Below are positions 16,085 through 25,687 of a stretch of DNA of 64,000 nucleotides, one piece after another. The position numbers and the translations under genes are program-made. The DNA is from Bradyrhizobium mercantei (GTDB taxonomy: Bacteria > Pseudomonadota > Alphaproteobacteria > Rhizobiales > Xanthobacteraceae). How positions within the stretch are numbered: position 1 is the stretch's first letter; every line of letters starts with the position of its first letter. The notes below the pieces were generated by a model. The model had not been told where the DNA came from. It was given only the letters and a program-made list of their open reading frames with translations, and ran no database searches. Location: contig NZ_MKFI01000004.1 of NCBI RefSeq assembly GCF_001982635.1, positions 489,609 through 553,608 on the forward strand, given 5' to 3'.

Positions 16085-17155
16085 CTACGGCGTCAGCACC
16101 GCACGCCCGACGAGCTGGCCCTTTTGCAGGTTGGTCAGCGCCTCGTTCGCCTTGGCGAGCGGCATCGGGGTGACCGGGATCGCCGGAATCTTCTTGGTCC
16201 GCACCAGGTCGAGCAGTTCCTGGGTCTCGCGCAGATTGCCGACATAGCTGCCCTGGATGGTGACCGCCTTGATCGGGATCAGCGGCAGCGCCCAGGGCGC
16301 GCCACCGCCGAACAGGCCGACAATCACGAGCTTGCCGCCCTTGGTCAGGCAGTCGAAGCCGAGCTGCGAGGTCTGGGCATTGCCGACCAGGTCGATCGCG
16401 GCGCGGATCGGTTGGCCGGCCTTCTTGACGAGCTGCTCCAGTGCATCGGGCGCCTTGCCGTCGACGGTTGCGAGCGCACCGGCGGCTTCGGCCGCCTCGC
16501 GCTTCCTGGCGTCGATGTCGACCACGATCGCGCCCTTGCCGCCCATCGCCTTCAACAGCGAGAGCGCCATCAGGCCGAGACCGCCGGCGCCGAAGATCAC
16601 GATCGGCGTGTCGAGGTCCTTCTCGACCTTCTTCAGCGCGCTGTAGGTGGTGACGCCCGAGCAGGCGTAGGGCGCGGCGGTGACCGGATCGAGGCCCTTC
16701 AGGTTGAGAAGATACTTCGGATGCGGCACCGTCATGTGATCGGCATAGCCGCCGTCGCAATAGACGCCGAGCGCATTCGGCTTGATCGCGCACATGTTCT
16801 CGTCGCCGCCGAGGCAGGTCGGACATTTGCCGCAGCCGAGCCAGGGATAGGCCAGCGCGATGTCGCCGGCCTTGAGGCCGCCCTTGTCGGCGTCCTTGAC
16901 GTCGGGCCCGAAGGCCACGATTTCACCGACCGTCTCATGGCCCATCGTGCGGGGCAGCGAGACGCCGCGATCCTTCAGCGACAGCGGCTTGCGGCCATGA
17001 CCGAGATCATAGCCGCCCTCCCAGATGTGCAGATCGCTGTGGCAGACGCCGGCGGCCTTGACCTTGATCAGCACCTGCGTGCCCGACGGCTGCGGCGTCG
17101 GCTGATCGACCTCTTTCAAGGGGGCGTTGAAATCGACGACCTGGAAACTCTTCAT
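16085..17155 (-). CDS. Zinc-dependent alcohol dehydrogenase
   Basis: This 356-residue medium-chain dehydrogenase/reductase is a cytosolic NAD(P)-dependent alcohol/aldehyde oxidoreductase. The catalytic zinc site includes the Cys of GVCHSDLH and the His-Glu of TMGHE. The structural zinc loop has four Cys in GCGKCPTCLGGDENMC, and the Rossmann motif is GAGGLGLMAL followed by an acidic VVDIDAR (NAD preference). The start has GGGAGA upstream; longer frames upstream lack support. It is only 7 bp from the family A repeat. Natural substrate is unknown. Confidence 0.87.
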   Translation of the reverse strand: MKSFQVVDFNAPLKEVDQPTPQPSGTQVLIKVKAAGVCHSDLHIWEGGYDLGHGRKPLSLKDRGVSLPRTMGHETVGEIVAFGPDVKDADKGGLKAGDIALAYPWLGCGKCPTCLGGDENMCAIKPNALGVYCDGGYADHMTVPHPKYLLNLKGLDPVTAAPYACSGVTTYSALKKVEKDLDTPIVIFGAGGLGLMALSLLKAMGGKGAIVVDIDARKREAAEAAGALATVDGKAPDALEQLVKKAGQPIRAAIDLVGNAQTSQLGFDCLTKGGKLVIVGLFGGGAPWALPLIPIKAVTIQGSYVGNLRETQELLDLVRTKKIPAIPVTPMPLAKANEALTNLQKGQLVGRAVLTP

Positions 17156-17272
17156 CGCTGTTCTCCCGAGACTTGTTGTTGCGGCGGACCTTGCCACGCC
17201 TGCCCGCGCGGGACAAACGGATCGCGACCCCATTTCGAGCAAGCCGCCATGCAGCTCGCTCGAAGCGTCTAT

Positions 17273-18241
17273 TCAGACCAGCGGATGATGGCAAGCCGCG
17301 AACTGGCCGGGCGCAACCACGCGCAGTTCCGGCACCTCGCTGGCGCAGCGCGCATCGGCCCGCGGGCAGCGGGTGCGGAAGCGGCAGCCCGACGGCGGCG
17401 CGATCGGCGACGGCGGCTCGCCGACCGGCACGCTCTGGGTCGGGCGGACATCCGGATCGGGCACCGGGATCGCCTCGATGAGCAGCGCGGTATAGGGATG
17501 CGCCGGCCGTGCGAACAGCTGCTCCGACGGGCCGACCTCGCAGAGCCGGCCGAGATACATCACCGCGACGCGATCCGAGACCGCCTTCACCACGGCGAGG
17601 TCGTGGGCAATGAACAGCAAGGTCAGGCCGTAACGCGCCTTCATCTCCTCCAGCAGGTTAAGGATCTGGGCACGAATAGAAACGTCGAGCGCGGATACCG
17701 GCTCGTCGCAGATCACGAATTCCGGATTGAGCACCAGCGAGCGGGCAATGCAGATGCGCTGGCACTGTCCGCCGGAGAATTCATGCGGCAGGCGTCCGCT
17801 CACCAGCGCCGGATCGAGGCCGACCGCCGACAGCACCTCGGTTACACGCCGCTTGCGTTCTTCGGGATCCTTGACGCCCGCGATCACCAGCGGCTCGGCG
17901 ACGATATCGCCGATCCGTCGCCGCGGATTGAGCGAGGCGATCGGATCCTGGAAGATCAACTGCACGCGCCGGCGCATCTGGCGCAGCGCCTCGCCCTTCA
18001 GGGTGGTGAGATCGTGGCCGTCGAACAGCACCTTGCCGGAGACGGCCTGACGCAATTGCAGCACGGCGCGGCCGAGCGTCGACTTGCCGCAGCCGGATTC
18101 GCCGACCAGCCCCAGCGTCTCGCCGCGCGCGATTTCGAGGCTGACGTCGGAGACGGCATGAATGGTCTTGCCGCCCACCGAATATTCGACGACGAGGTTT
18201 TCCACTTTCATCAGCGGATTGGGTGCGGCCTGCAACATCAT
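17273..18241 (-). CDS. Peptide-type ABC importer, ATPase 2 (OppF/DppF)
   Basis: This 322-residue ATPase has Walker A (GESGCGKST), signature (HEFSGGQCQRICIARSL), Walker B (FVICDEPVSALD) and H-loop (LFIAHDLAVV). The C-terminal oligopeptide-transporter domain with clustered cysteines (CRFRTRCPRADARC) is typical of Opp/Dpp ATPases that bind an Fe-S cluster. It is the last gene of a five-gene operon and overlaps the preceding ATPase by 4 bp. Confidence 0.88.
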   Translation of the reverse strand: MMLQAAPNPLMKVENLVVEYSVGGKTIHAVSDVSLEIARGETLGLVGESGCGKSTLGRAVLQLRQAVSGKVLFDGHDLTTLKGEALRQMRRRVQLIFQDPIASLNPRRRIGDIVAEPLVIAGVKDPEERKRRVTEVLSAVGLDPALVSGRLPHEFSGGQCQRICIARSLVLNPEFVICDEPVSALDVSIRAQILNLLEEMKARYGLTLLFIAHDLAVVKAVSDRVAVMYLGRLCEVGPSEQLFARPAHPYTALLIEAIPVPDPDVRPTQSVPVGEPPSPIAPPSGCRFRTRCPRADARCASEVPELRVVAPGQFAACHHPLV

Positions 18242-19224
18242 GCGCCGACCCTCGCGGCGATCGGATGGAAGCAGGCATAGAGATGCTCCGGCGTCTCCGC
18301 CGTGCTGAGCTGCGGCTTCTCCGTGCCGCAGCGCTCGGCAGAGTAGCGGCAGCGCGGCGAGAATGAGCAGCCCTTGAGCGGCCGGGTCGGATCCGGCGGC
18401 CGCCCTGATATCGCCGGCAGCGGCGTATGCGGCGCGACGTCGAGTTTCGGCAGCGCGGCGAGCAGCGCCTCGGTGTAGGGCATCCGCATCTGCTTGAACA
18501 AGGCCGGCGTCGGCGCGCGCTCGACGACGCGCCCCGCATACATCACCGCGACCTCGTCGGTGCGGCCGGCGACGACGCCGAGGTCATGCGTGATGATGAT
18601 CATCGCCATATGACGGCGCTGCTGCTCCCGCGCCAGGAGATCGAGGATCTGCGCCTGGATCGTGACGTCGAGCGCGGTGGTCGGCTCGTCCGCGATCAGG
18701 AGCTGCGGCTCGCAGGACAGCGCCACCGCGATCGCGACGCGCTGGCGCATGCCACCGGAGAGCTGGTGCGGATATTGCGCCAGCCGCTGCTCGGGTGCGG
18801 GAATGCCGACCGCCGCCAGGAGCTCGATGCTGCGCTGCCTGGCCTGGGCGAGATCGAGCTCGAGATGTTCCTGAATGGTCTCGATCAGCTGGGTGCCGAT
18901 GGTCAGCACCGGATTGAGCGAGGTCATGGGATCCTGGAACACGACCGCAAGCGAGCGGCCGCGCAGCTTGCGCAACTTCTCCGCCGGCAGTCTCGTCAGA
19001 TCCTGCCCGTCGAACATCACGCGACCGGACAGTTTCGCCTTCTTGGGCAGCAGTTGCAGGATCGCGCGCGACAGCATGGTCTTGCCGCAACCGGACTCGC
19101 CGACAATGCCGAGCGTCCTGCCGGCACCGACGGCGAGATCGACATGATCCACCGCCCGCAGATTGCCGCGCGGCGTCGGCAGGTCGACCACCGCGTTCTC
19201 GACTGACAGCAGCGCACTGCTCAT
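18238..19224 (-). CDS. Peptide-type ABC importer, ATPase 1 (OppD/DppD)
   Basis: This 328-residue ATPase has Walker A (GESGCGKTM), signature (HQLSGGMRQRVAIAVAL), Walker B (LLIADEPTTALD) and H-loop (IIITHDLGVV). The C-terminal Cys-containing extension (CSFSPRCRYSAERC) marks the oligopeptide/dipeptide family. It overlaps both neighbours by 4 bp (ATGA), indicating translational coupling. Walker A ends in Thr-Met instead of Ser/Thr-Thr, a mild variation. Confidence 0.88.
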   Translation of the reverse strand: MSSALLSVENAVVDLPTPRGNLRAVDHVDLAVGAGRTLGIVGESGCGKTMLSRAILQLLPKKAKLSGRVMFDGQDLTRLPAEKLRKLRGRSLAVVFQDPMTSLNPVLTIGTQLIETIQEHLELDLAQARQRSIELLAAVGIPAPEQRLAQYPHQLSGGMRQRVAIAVALSCEPQLLIADEPTTALDVTIQAQILDLLAREQQRRHMAMIIITHDLGVVAGRTDEVAVMYAGRVVERAPTPALFKQMRMPYTEALLAALPKLDVAPHTPLPAISGRPPDPTRPLKGCSFSPRCRYSAERCGTEKPQLSTAETPEHLYACFHPIAARVGA

Positions 19225-20090
19225 AGCGCACCCTGCCTGGGATCGGTCAGCGCGCGCATGGTGTCGCCGATCAGGTTGAACGCGAGCACGGTGAGGAACA
19301 TCGCGGCCGCCGGAATGAAGGCGAGGCGCGGCGCCACGTCGAGGCTCTCCCGCCCCTCCCCGATCATGCTGCCCCAGCTCGAGATCGGCGGCGGCACGCC
19401 GAGGCCGAGGAAGGACAGCGATCCTTCGACCACGATGGTGACGGCGACGCCGAGCAGGAAGAAGGCAAGCAGCGGCAGCAGCACATTGGGCAGCAGCTCA
19501 CGCAGCAGGATGCGGGTATGCGTGGCGCCGAGCGCCTGTGCCGCGATGACGAATTCGCGCCGCGCCAGCGTCAGCGTCGCCGCCCGCGCCACCCGCATGA
19601 AGGCGGGAATGCCGAGCACGCCGAGAATGCAGGTCAAATTGAAGATCGACTGGCCGAGATAGGCGGTGACCGCCAGCGCCAGGATCAGCGGCGGGAATGC
19701 CAGCAGCACATCCATGCTGCCGACCACGATGGATTCGAAGCGGCCGCGGAAATAGCCGGCGAGCATGCCGAGCGCGCCGCCGATCGTGACCCCGATCATC
19801 GGCGCGCAGAGGCCGACGATCAGCGAGATCCGCGCGCCATAGATCAGCCGCGACAGCTCGTCACGGCCGAGACCGTCGGTGCCGAGCCAATGCTCGGCGG
19901 AGAACGTTCCGCGCCGTTCCAGCATGTCCATGTCGGTCGGACTCGGCAGCGGCAACAGGTCGGCAAGGATCGCGACCGCAAATACCACGACCGTCCATCC
20001 GACCGCGAGCCAGAACAGCGTGCCAATCCGGCGCTTGCGCCGCGCCGGTGCGGCACTGCTCTCGTCGAGGCTGAGCTCAAGCGTGGCCAT
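19221..20090 (-). CDS. Peptide-type ABC importer, permease C (DppC)
   Basis: This 289-residue inner-membrane permease has an N-terminal membrane helix after a basic stretch (RRKRRIG), the HWLGTDGLGRDELSRLIYGARISL motif typical of DppC/OppC proteins, and the EAA loop (EFVIAAQALGATHTRILLRELLPN). It overlaps the preceding permease by 14 bp. Confidence 0.88.
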   Translation of the reverse strand: MATLELSLDESSAAPARRKRRIGTLFWLAVGWTVVVFAVAILADLLPLPSPTDMDMLERRGTFSAEHWLGTDGLGRDELSRLIYGARISLIVGLCAPMIGVTIGGALGMLAGYFRGRFESIVVGSMDVLLAFPPLILALAVTAYLGQSIFNLTCILGVLGIPAFMRVARAATLTLARREFVIAAQALGATHTRILLRELLPNVLLPLLAFFLLGVAVTIVVEGSLSFLGLGVPPPISSWGSMIGEGRESLDVAPRLAFIPAAAMFLTVLAFNLIGDTMRALTDPRQGAL

Positions 20091-21027
20091 GGCGGATCCT
20101 CGGATCGAGTAAGGCGTAGAGCAGATCGACGATGAAGTTCATGATGACGAAACCCGCGCCGACCAGCAGCACCACGCCCTGCAGGATGATGAGGTCGCGG
20201 GTCAGGATCGCGCCGACCAGCAGACGGCCGATGCCGGGCAGCGCGAAGATCGTCTCGACGATCACGGCGCCGCCGATCAGGCGGCCGATATTGATGCCGG
20301 TGATGGTGACGAGGGTCAGCGACGACGGCTTCAGCGCATGCACGAACAGGATACGCGACGGCTTCAGGCCCTTTGCCTTGGCGAGCGCGATATAGTCCTC
20401 CTGAAGTGCAGCGATCATGTCGGAGCGCAGCACCCGCATGATGCCCGGCCACTCCGCAAGCCCGAGCGTCAACGCCGGCAGCACCATGAAGCGCAGATTG
20501 GCGAGCGGATCCTCGGTGAACGGCACATAGCCGGTCGCCGGCAGCCAGCGCAGCTCGACCGCGAACAGATAGATCAAGAGGATCGCGGACAGGAAGGTCG
20601 GCACCGACAGCATGCCGAACGCCGAGCCGGTCATGAGGCGGTCGAACGCGCTGCCGGCCTTGGCCGCGCAGGCGATCGCAAGCGGCACGCCGATCGCAAG
20701 CCCGATCAGCTCGGCCAGGATCATCAGCTCGAACGAGATCGGGACGCGTTCGCTGACGGCCTGCAGCACGGTCTGCCCGGTGCGGAAGGATCGTCCGAAG
20801 TCACCCTGCACGATGTGCCAGAGCCAGCCGAGATAGCGCAGCCAGATCGGCTGATCGAGCCCCAGGTCGTGACGCAGCGCCGCGACATTCTCCGGCGTCG
20901 CCTGGTCGCCGAGGATCACGTAAGCCAGATCGCCGGGCAGCAGCGAGGCGATCACGAAGGTCAACACCGAAACCGCGATCAGCACCGGCACCAGGTACAG
21001 GAGCCGGCGCGCGACGAAGAACAGCAT
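20077..21027 (-). CDS. Peptide-type ABC importer, permease B (DppB)
   Basis: This 316-residue permease begins MLFFVARRLLYLVPVLIAVSVLTF. It carries the GDLAYVILG and LGLDQPIWLRYLGWLW segments and the EAA loop (EDYIALAKAKGLKPSRILFVHALKPS) of DppB/OppB proteins. It starts 6 bp after the binding-protein gene, so it is co-transcribed. Confidence 0.88.
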   Translation of the reverse strand: MLFFVARRLLYLVPVLIAVSVLTFVIASLLPGDLAYVILGDQATPENVAALRHDLGLDQPIWLRYLGWLWHIVQGDFGRSFRTGQTVLQAVSERVPISFELMILAELIGLAIGVPLAIACAAKAGSAFDRLMTGSAFGMLSVPTFLSAILLIYLFAVELRWLPATGYVPFTEDPLANLRFMVLPALTLGLAEWPGIMRVLRSDMIAALQEDYIALAKAKGLKPSRILFVHALKPSSLTLVTITGINIGRLIGGAVIVETIFALPGIGRLLVGAILTRDLIILQGVVLLVGAGFVIMNFIVDLLYALLDPRIRHGHA

Positions 21028-21033
21028 GAAAGG

Positions 21034-22575
21034 CTATTCCTTCCAGGCGTAGGAGACGTCGAGCACCCCGTTGAACATCTTTGGCACGCCCTTCACCTTC
21101 ACGCTCGACATTGCGTAGTAGGTGTTCTGGAAGGTCCAGAACCAGATCGCCTCCTTGTTGATCAGGCGGCTGATCGCGCAATAGTCGTCGGTACGCTGGG
21201 CGACGTCGGCGGTGGTCCGTGCATGCTCCAGCAACCGGTCAAGCTCCGGGTTGGAATAGTTCGCCAGCGCCACCGGACTGCCGGTGTGGAAATTGGCGTA
21301 CATCTGCGGATCGGGATCGGCGAGATCGACGATGCGCCACGGCGTGAGCTGGAACTGGCGCATAAAGGCGCGCGGCGGAATGGTCGCCTGATCGACCTGC
21401 TCGATCTCCATATTGGCGCCGATGCGTTTCCAGAACTGTTGCAACACCTGACCGCCGGTGCGACCGCGCGGCGTCGCCGTGACCAGCATCTTGAACTCGA
21501 CCGGCTTGCCGTAGTCCTTGATCAGCGCCTTGGCCTTCTCGACATCGTAGGGCAACGCGCCGTCATCCTTGCACTTCACCCAGGAGCCGTCGCCATAGGG
21601 ATTGCTGGCCGGCCGCGCCAGACCATTGGTGATCGCTTGCGACATCTTCTGGCGGTCGAGCGCCATTACCAGCGCCTGGCGCACGCGCACGTCGTCGAAA
21701 GGTGGGACCTTGGTGTTGAAGGCGGCGACTGAGGCCCCCGAGCCCTGATAGGTATGCACGGTCAGACTCGGGTCCTTGCGCGCCTTGAGAATGTTGTCCG
21801 CGTCTGCCTCGTCGTCCCAGATGATGTCGGCCTCGCCGGATTGCAGCGAGGCGAAGCGCGACTGCGCGTCAGGCAGCGGCTTCAGGATGATGCGATCGAG
21901 ATAGGGCTTGCCCTTGTCCCAGTAATCCGGGTTCTTCTCCAGCACCATGCGGTCGCCGGCGGTCCAGGATTTCAGGATGTAGGGACCGGTGCCGACCGGG
22001 TTGCGGTTGTAGTCGTCGCCCTTGGTCTTCCACGCCGTCGGCGACTGCATCACATTGTTGGAGCTCTGGATCGACTGCGTCGCCGGAAAGTTCACCGCCG
22101 GGTCGCTGAAATTGTAGCGCACCGTGAGATCATCGATGACGTCCACGCTCTTGATGCTGGTAATGTAGAACGCGCAGCGGCACTTGTTGGCCGGATCCTT
22201 CTGGCGGTCGAAGTTCTCCTTCACCGCCTGCGCATTGAACGGCGTGCCGTCGTGGAATTTGACGCCGGGCCGCAGCTTGATGTTCCAGGTCTTGAAGTCT
22301 TCGGAATGCTCCCAGGACAATGCGAGCTTCGGCTTCGGCTCGCCCTTGTCGTCAAGCGTCATCAACGTGTCGAAGATCGCGGCCGCCGCGGTGTTGGCCG
22401 AGGTGTCGTAGACGCCGACCTTGAGCGGGTCGAAGCCCGGTATGTCCAGCTCCTGGCCGACAGTCAGCGTACCGCCCGGCTTCTGCGCATGAGCTGGTGC
22501 AGCAAATGCCGCCGCACCAAATCCCGCCACAAGAAATATGCGCGCAACTGCGTGCGCGCGCCCGACCAAATTCAT
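21034..22575 (-). CDS. Peptide-type ABC importer, substrate-binding protein (SBP_bac_5)
   Basis: This 513-residue periplasmic binding protein has a signal peptide ending APAHAQ and the family-5 hallmarks GGTLTVGQELDIPGFDPLKVG, the LRPGVKFHDGTPFNAQAVKENFDR motif and YNRNPVGTGPYILKSW. Ligands of this family include peptides, nickel, opines and glycosides; the sequence alone does not decide. It has a GGGAGG ribosome-binding site and heads a five-gene operon. The CoA transferase 118 bp upstream may be co-expressed. Confidence 0.87.
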   Translation of the reverse strand: MNLVGRAHAVARIFLVAGFGAAAFAAPAHAQKPGGTLTVGQELDIPGFDPLKVGVYDTSANTAAAAIFDTLMTLDDKGEPKPKLALSWEHSEDFKTWNIKLRPGVKFHDGTPFNAQAVKENFDRQKDPANKCRCAFYITSIKSVDVIDDLTVRYNFSDPAVNFPATQSIQSSNNVMQSPTAWKTKGDDYNRNPVGTGPYILKSWTAGDRMVLEKNPDYWDKGKPYLDRIILKPLPDAQSRFASLQSGEADIIWDDEADADNILKARKDPSLTVHTYQGSGASVAAFNTKVPPFDDVRVRQALVMALDRQKMSQAITNGLARPASNPYGDGSWVKCKDDGALPYDVEKAKALIKDYGKPVEFKMLVTATPRGRTGGQVLQQFWKRIGANMEIEQVDQATIPPRAFMRQFQLTPWRIVDLADPDPQMYANFHTGSPVALANYSNPELDRLLEHARTTADVAQRTDDYCAISRLINKEAIWFWTFQNTYYAMSSVKVKGVPKMFNGVLDVSYAWKE

Positions 22576-22692
22576 CCGTGCTCCCTCCCAAGTGGGCGAC
22601 GTCCGGTGTTCCGGATCGTCGTATGTCGGGCGGCAGCTTGTCCGGAATCGCCGCGCGCGACAAGACCGTAATACGGATGAAAAGCCGCAGGC

Positions 22693-23925
22693 TTAACTGC
22701 TCACGGTTTTCGCCGGTTGCGCTGCGAAGCCTGCGATCTGGTCGTCGGAGAGGCCGATCTCCTTCAGGTAGGACAGCGTGTGCTCGCCGAGCGTCGACAT
22801 CCGCTTTCGCGCCCCGACGGTTGCACCGGACATGCGGAACGGCAGGTTGAGCACCTTGAAGCTGCCGCCGCCGTCCGCGACCTCGGCCAGCGCGCCGCGA
22901 TGGGCGATTTGCGGATCGGCGAGCGCCTCGCGCACGGTGCGGTAGGCCGACGACGGCACGCCATATTCATTGAGTGCAGCAAGACAGGCCTGCGTGCTGA
23001 CCGCGCGCGACCACGCCTCGACGCCTTCCATCAAGGCTGCCCAATTGTCCCGCCGATCGGAATATCTGGCGAAGCGCGGATCGGACACCCATTCCGGACG
23101 GCCGATCACCTGCATCAGGTTCTGGAACGTCTTTTCGCTCGCGATCGCCACCATCACGTAGCCGTCGGTGGTCCCGATCGGGCCGAACATCGGGCGCTGC
23201 GGCGGCTTCACCTCGAACTGAGCGCCCTGCACTTCGTTCAGGGTCAGGCTCAGCATCGATTCCAGCATCGAGACGTCGATATGCTGGCCCTCGCCGCAGG
23301 CACTGCGCTGATAGAGCGCCGCCGAGATCGCGCCGAAGGCGTAGACGCCGGTCAGCACATCGGCGTGATAGATGCCGCAATAGTCCGGGCGCGAGCGGCC
23401 CGGCTGGTAGGCGAGATGCGCCATCTCGTAGCCCGAGGCGGCATGGATCACCGGCGCATAGGCCGGCAATTCCGCCGACGGGCCGGTCTGGCCGTAGCCG
23501 GAGATCGAGCAAAAGATCAGCTTCGGATTGATGTCGCGGATCGAGGCATAATCGAGCTTGAGCCGCCGCATCACGCCGGGGCGGAAATTCTCCACCAGCA
23601 CGTCGGCGGTCGCGATCAGCCGGCGTACGGCTTCGACGCCGGCCGGCGACTTCAGGTCGAGCACCAGACTGTTCTTGCCGATATTGAGCTGGCCGAACGC
23701 CGTCGAGCAGTTGTTGCGCACCGGCGGCCGCGTCCGCATCGTCTCACCTTCGGCCGGCTCGATCTTGATCACCTCGGCGCCCATGTCGGCGAGCATCCGC
23801 GTGCAATGAGGTCCGGCGATCGTGGTCGAAAAATCCAGCACGCGAAGGCCGTCGAAGCTCCGTGTCAAATTCCCCTCATCGTCAGCGGCTATTGTCGTCG
23901 GCAAGGCTTCCTCCACCTTCGTCAT
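22693..23925 (-). CDS. Family III acyl-CoA transferase (CaiB/BaiF)
   Basis: This 410-residue enzyme transfers CoA between carboxylates through an aspartyl-CoA intermediate. The N-terminal GLRVLDFSTTIAGPHCTRMLADMGAEVIKIE and the catalytic Asp in YHADVLTGVYAFGAI are clear. It is similar to formyl-CoA/succinyl-CoA transferases. The start (MTKVEEALP) was chosen because a longer frame upstream has no family support; its ribosome-binding site is weak. It is divergent from glgA and precedes the peptide-type importer by 118 bp, so an imported carboxylate might be its substrate (speculative). Confidence 0.82.
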   Translation of the reverse strand: MTKVEEALPTTIAADDEGNLTRSFDGLRVLDFSTTIAGPHCTRMLADMGAEVIKIEPAEGETMRTRPPVRNNCSTAFGQLNIGKNSLVLDLKSPAGVEAVRRLIATADVLVENFRPGVMRRLKLDYASIRDINPKLIFCSISGYGQTGPSAELPAYAPVIHAASGYEMAHLAYQPGRSRPDYCGIYHADVLTGVYAFGAISAALYQRSACGEGQHIDVSMLESMLSLTLNEVQGAQFEVKPPQRPMFGPIGTTDGYVMVAIASEKTFQNLMQVIGRPEWVSDPRFARYSDRRDNWAALMEGVEAWSRAVSTQACLAALNEYGVPSSAYRTVREALADPQIAHRGALAEVADGGGSFKVLNLPFRMSGATVGARKRMSTLGEHTLSYLKEIGLSDDQIAGFAAQPAKTVSS

Positions 23926-24075
23926 TGGTTGTTCGGCGTCGCGTGACCCTAAAGTGAGCCGTCCCGACAGGAAAGCGTCTCGTCCAGACCGGGAGCGCGG
24001 GCCGTCTTGCATTTTACTCAAAGGCAGATTGGACCCGATCTTGCATAGCCTTGTCATGGGCTGGAACGAGGGCGC

Positions 24076-25506
24076 TTGTTGAAGGTCTTATTCGTCACGA
24101 CGGAGATGGACGATTTCGTCCGCGTGGGCGGGCTCGGTGCCGTTTCCGCAGCACTTCCCCGGGCGCTCCGCGCCTGGAGCGACGTCAGGATCATGCTTCC
24201 CGGTTACCGGGATGTGGTCGAGCAGTTCACGCATATTGAAATCGTTGGGCAATGCGCGGCTCTTGCCGAGATGCCGGGCTGCACGCTCGGCCGCGCATCG
24301 ACCAAGGACGGGCTGCCCGTCTACGTACTGCTGTGTCCGCAGCTCTACGATCGGCCCGGCAATCCCTACGGCGATGAGTCCGGCCGCGACTGGCCCGACA
24401 ACGACATCCGCTTCGGCCGCTTTGCCTCCGCCGCTGCCGAACTTGCAGCCGGAACGCTGGACAAGAATTGGGCAGCCGACCTCGTTCACGCCAACGACTG
24501 GCAGGCCGCGCTCACACCGGCCTACCTCGCATGGCGCAACGCGCCGATCCCGTCGATCCTGACTATCCACAATCTCGCCTATCAGGGCCTGTTTCCGAAG
24601 GACTCGCTGCGACGGATCGGCGCACCGGAAAGCTCCTTCCACATCGACGGGCTGGAGTTCTACGACAAGCTCTCGTTCCTCAAGGGCGGCCTCGTCTACG
24701 CCTCGCACCTGACCACGGTCAGCGCGACCTATGCGAAGGAGATCACCACGGCCGAGCTCGGCTGCGGGCTGGAGGGCCTGTTGCGCGTCCGCTCCGAGGC
24801 CGACCAGTTGACCGGCATCCTGAACGGCATCGACGAAAGCTGGGACCCGCGCCATTGCGCGCTGCTCGCGCAGCCGTTCGGCGCCGGCGACTGGAAGGGC
24901 AAGCAGGCCAACGCCGATTATGTCCGCCGCCAGTTCGGGCTCGCGGTCTCGCGCGGACCGATCTTCGGCCTGGTCGCACGGCTCGTGCATCAGAAGGGCG
25001 TCGACCTCGTGCTGTCGGCCGCCGACGAGATCATCAGGGATGGCGGGCAGATCGTCGTCACTGGCAGTGGCGAGCCCGCGATCGAGGACGCCCTGGTGGC
25101 CGCGCACCGGCGCCGGCCCGACGCGATCGGCGTCATCATCGGCTTCAACGATGCACAGGCGCGCCGGATCTTCGCCGGCAGCGATTTCACCCTGATGCCG
25201 TCGCGCTTCGAGCCTTGCGGCCTCAGCCAGATGTATGCGCAGCGCTTCGGCTCGCTGCCGATCGGGCACCAGACCGGCGGGCTTGCGGAGACCATCGCCG
25301 ACGGCGAGACCGGCTTCCTGTTCTCGCAGCCATCGGCGGAATCCTTCCTCGGCGGCGTCAGGCGCGCGTTCGACGCCTATCGCGCCAAGGATCGCCTCAA
25401 CGCCATGCGCGCCAGCGCGATGGCCAAGTCCTACAGCTGGGACCTGTCGGCCGCCTGCTACAGCGCGCTGTACAAGAAGCTCATCCTGCCGCGCGCGGCG
25501 GCTTAG
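24076..25506 (+). CDS. glgA: Glycogen synthase-like GT5 glycosyltransferase
   Basis: This protein of about 475 residues would add glucose from ADP-glucose to glycogen. Family features are the N-terminal VLFVTTEMDDF, HANDWQAAL, ILTIHNLAYQG and the C-terminal MPSRFEPCGLSQMYAQRFGSLPI with the TGGL loop. The start is TTG: two TTG codons in tandem (24076, 24079) follow GAGGG. The second would give the usual MKVLFV start. The nucleotide-sugar loop reads RVGGLGAV where the family normally has KTGGLADV, losing the Lys and Asp; donor choice or activity may differ. No other glg gene is adjacent. Confidence 0.83.
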   Translation: MLKVLFVTTEMDDFVRVGGLGAVSAALPRALRAWSDVRIMLPGYRDVVEQFTHIEIVGQCAALAEMPGCTLGRASTKDGLPVYVLLCPQLYDRPGNPYGDESGRDWPDNDIRFGRFASAAAELAAGTLDKNWAADLVHANDWQAALTPAYLAWRNAPIPSILTIHNLAYQGLFPKDSLRRIGAPESSFHIDGLEFYDKLSFLKGGLVYASHLTTVSATYAKEITTAELGCGLEGLLRVRSEADQLTGILNGIDESWDPRHCALLAQPFGAGDWKGKQANADYVRRQFGLAVSRGPIFGLVARLVHQKGVDLVLSAADEIIRDGGQIVVTGSGEPAIEDALVAAHRRRPDAIGVIIGFNDAQARRIFAGSDFTLMPSRFEPCGLSQMYAQRFGSLPIGHQTGGLAETIADGETGFLFSQPSAESFLGGVRRAFDAYRAKDRLNAMRASAMAKSYSWDLSAACYSALYKKLILPRAAA

Positions 25507-25687
25507 GCCGCCTGCCTCGCAGGGTTGTGAAGCCCGACCGCCGTGGGATCCCAGCGGACCAGTAACAATCGGGTCATTGCGCCGAACCTTTCATGCGATC
25601 ACGTCGCCCCACGAGTGGACGACGACGCATGCGTGAAATTGCGAATGATGGACTTTTGGCCAAACGCGATTGCGATGGAGAAACATC

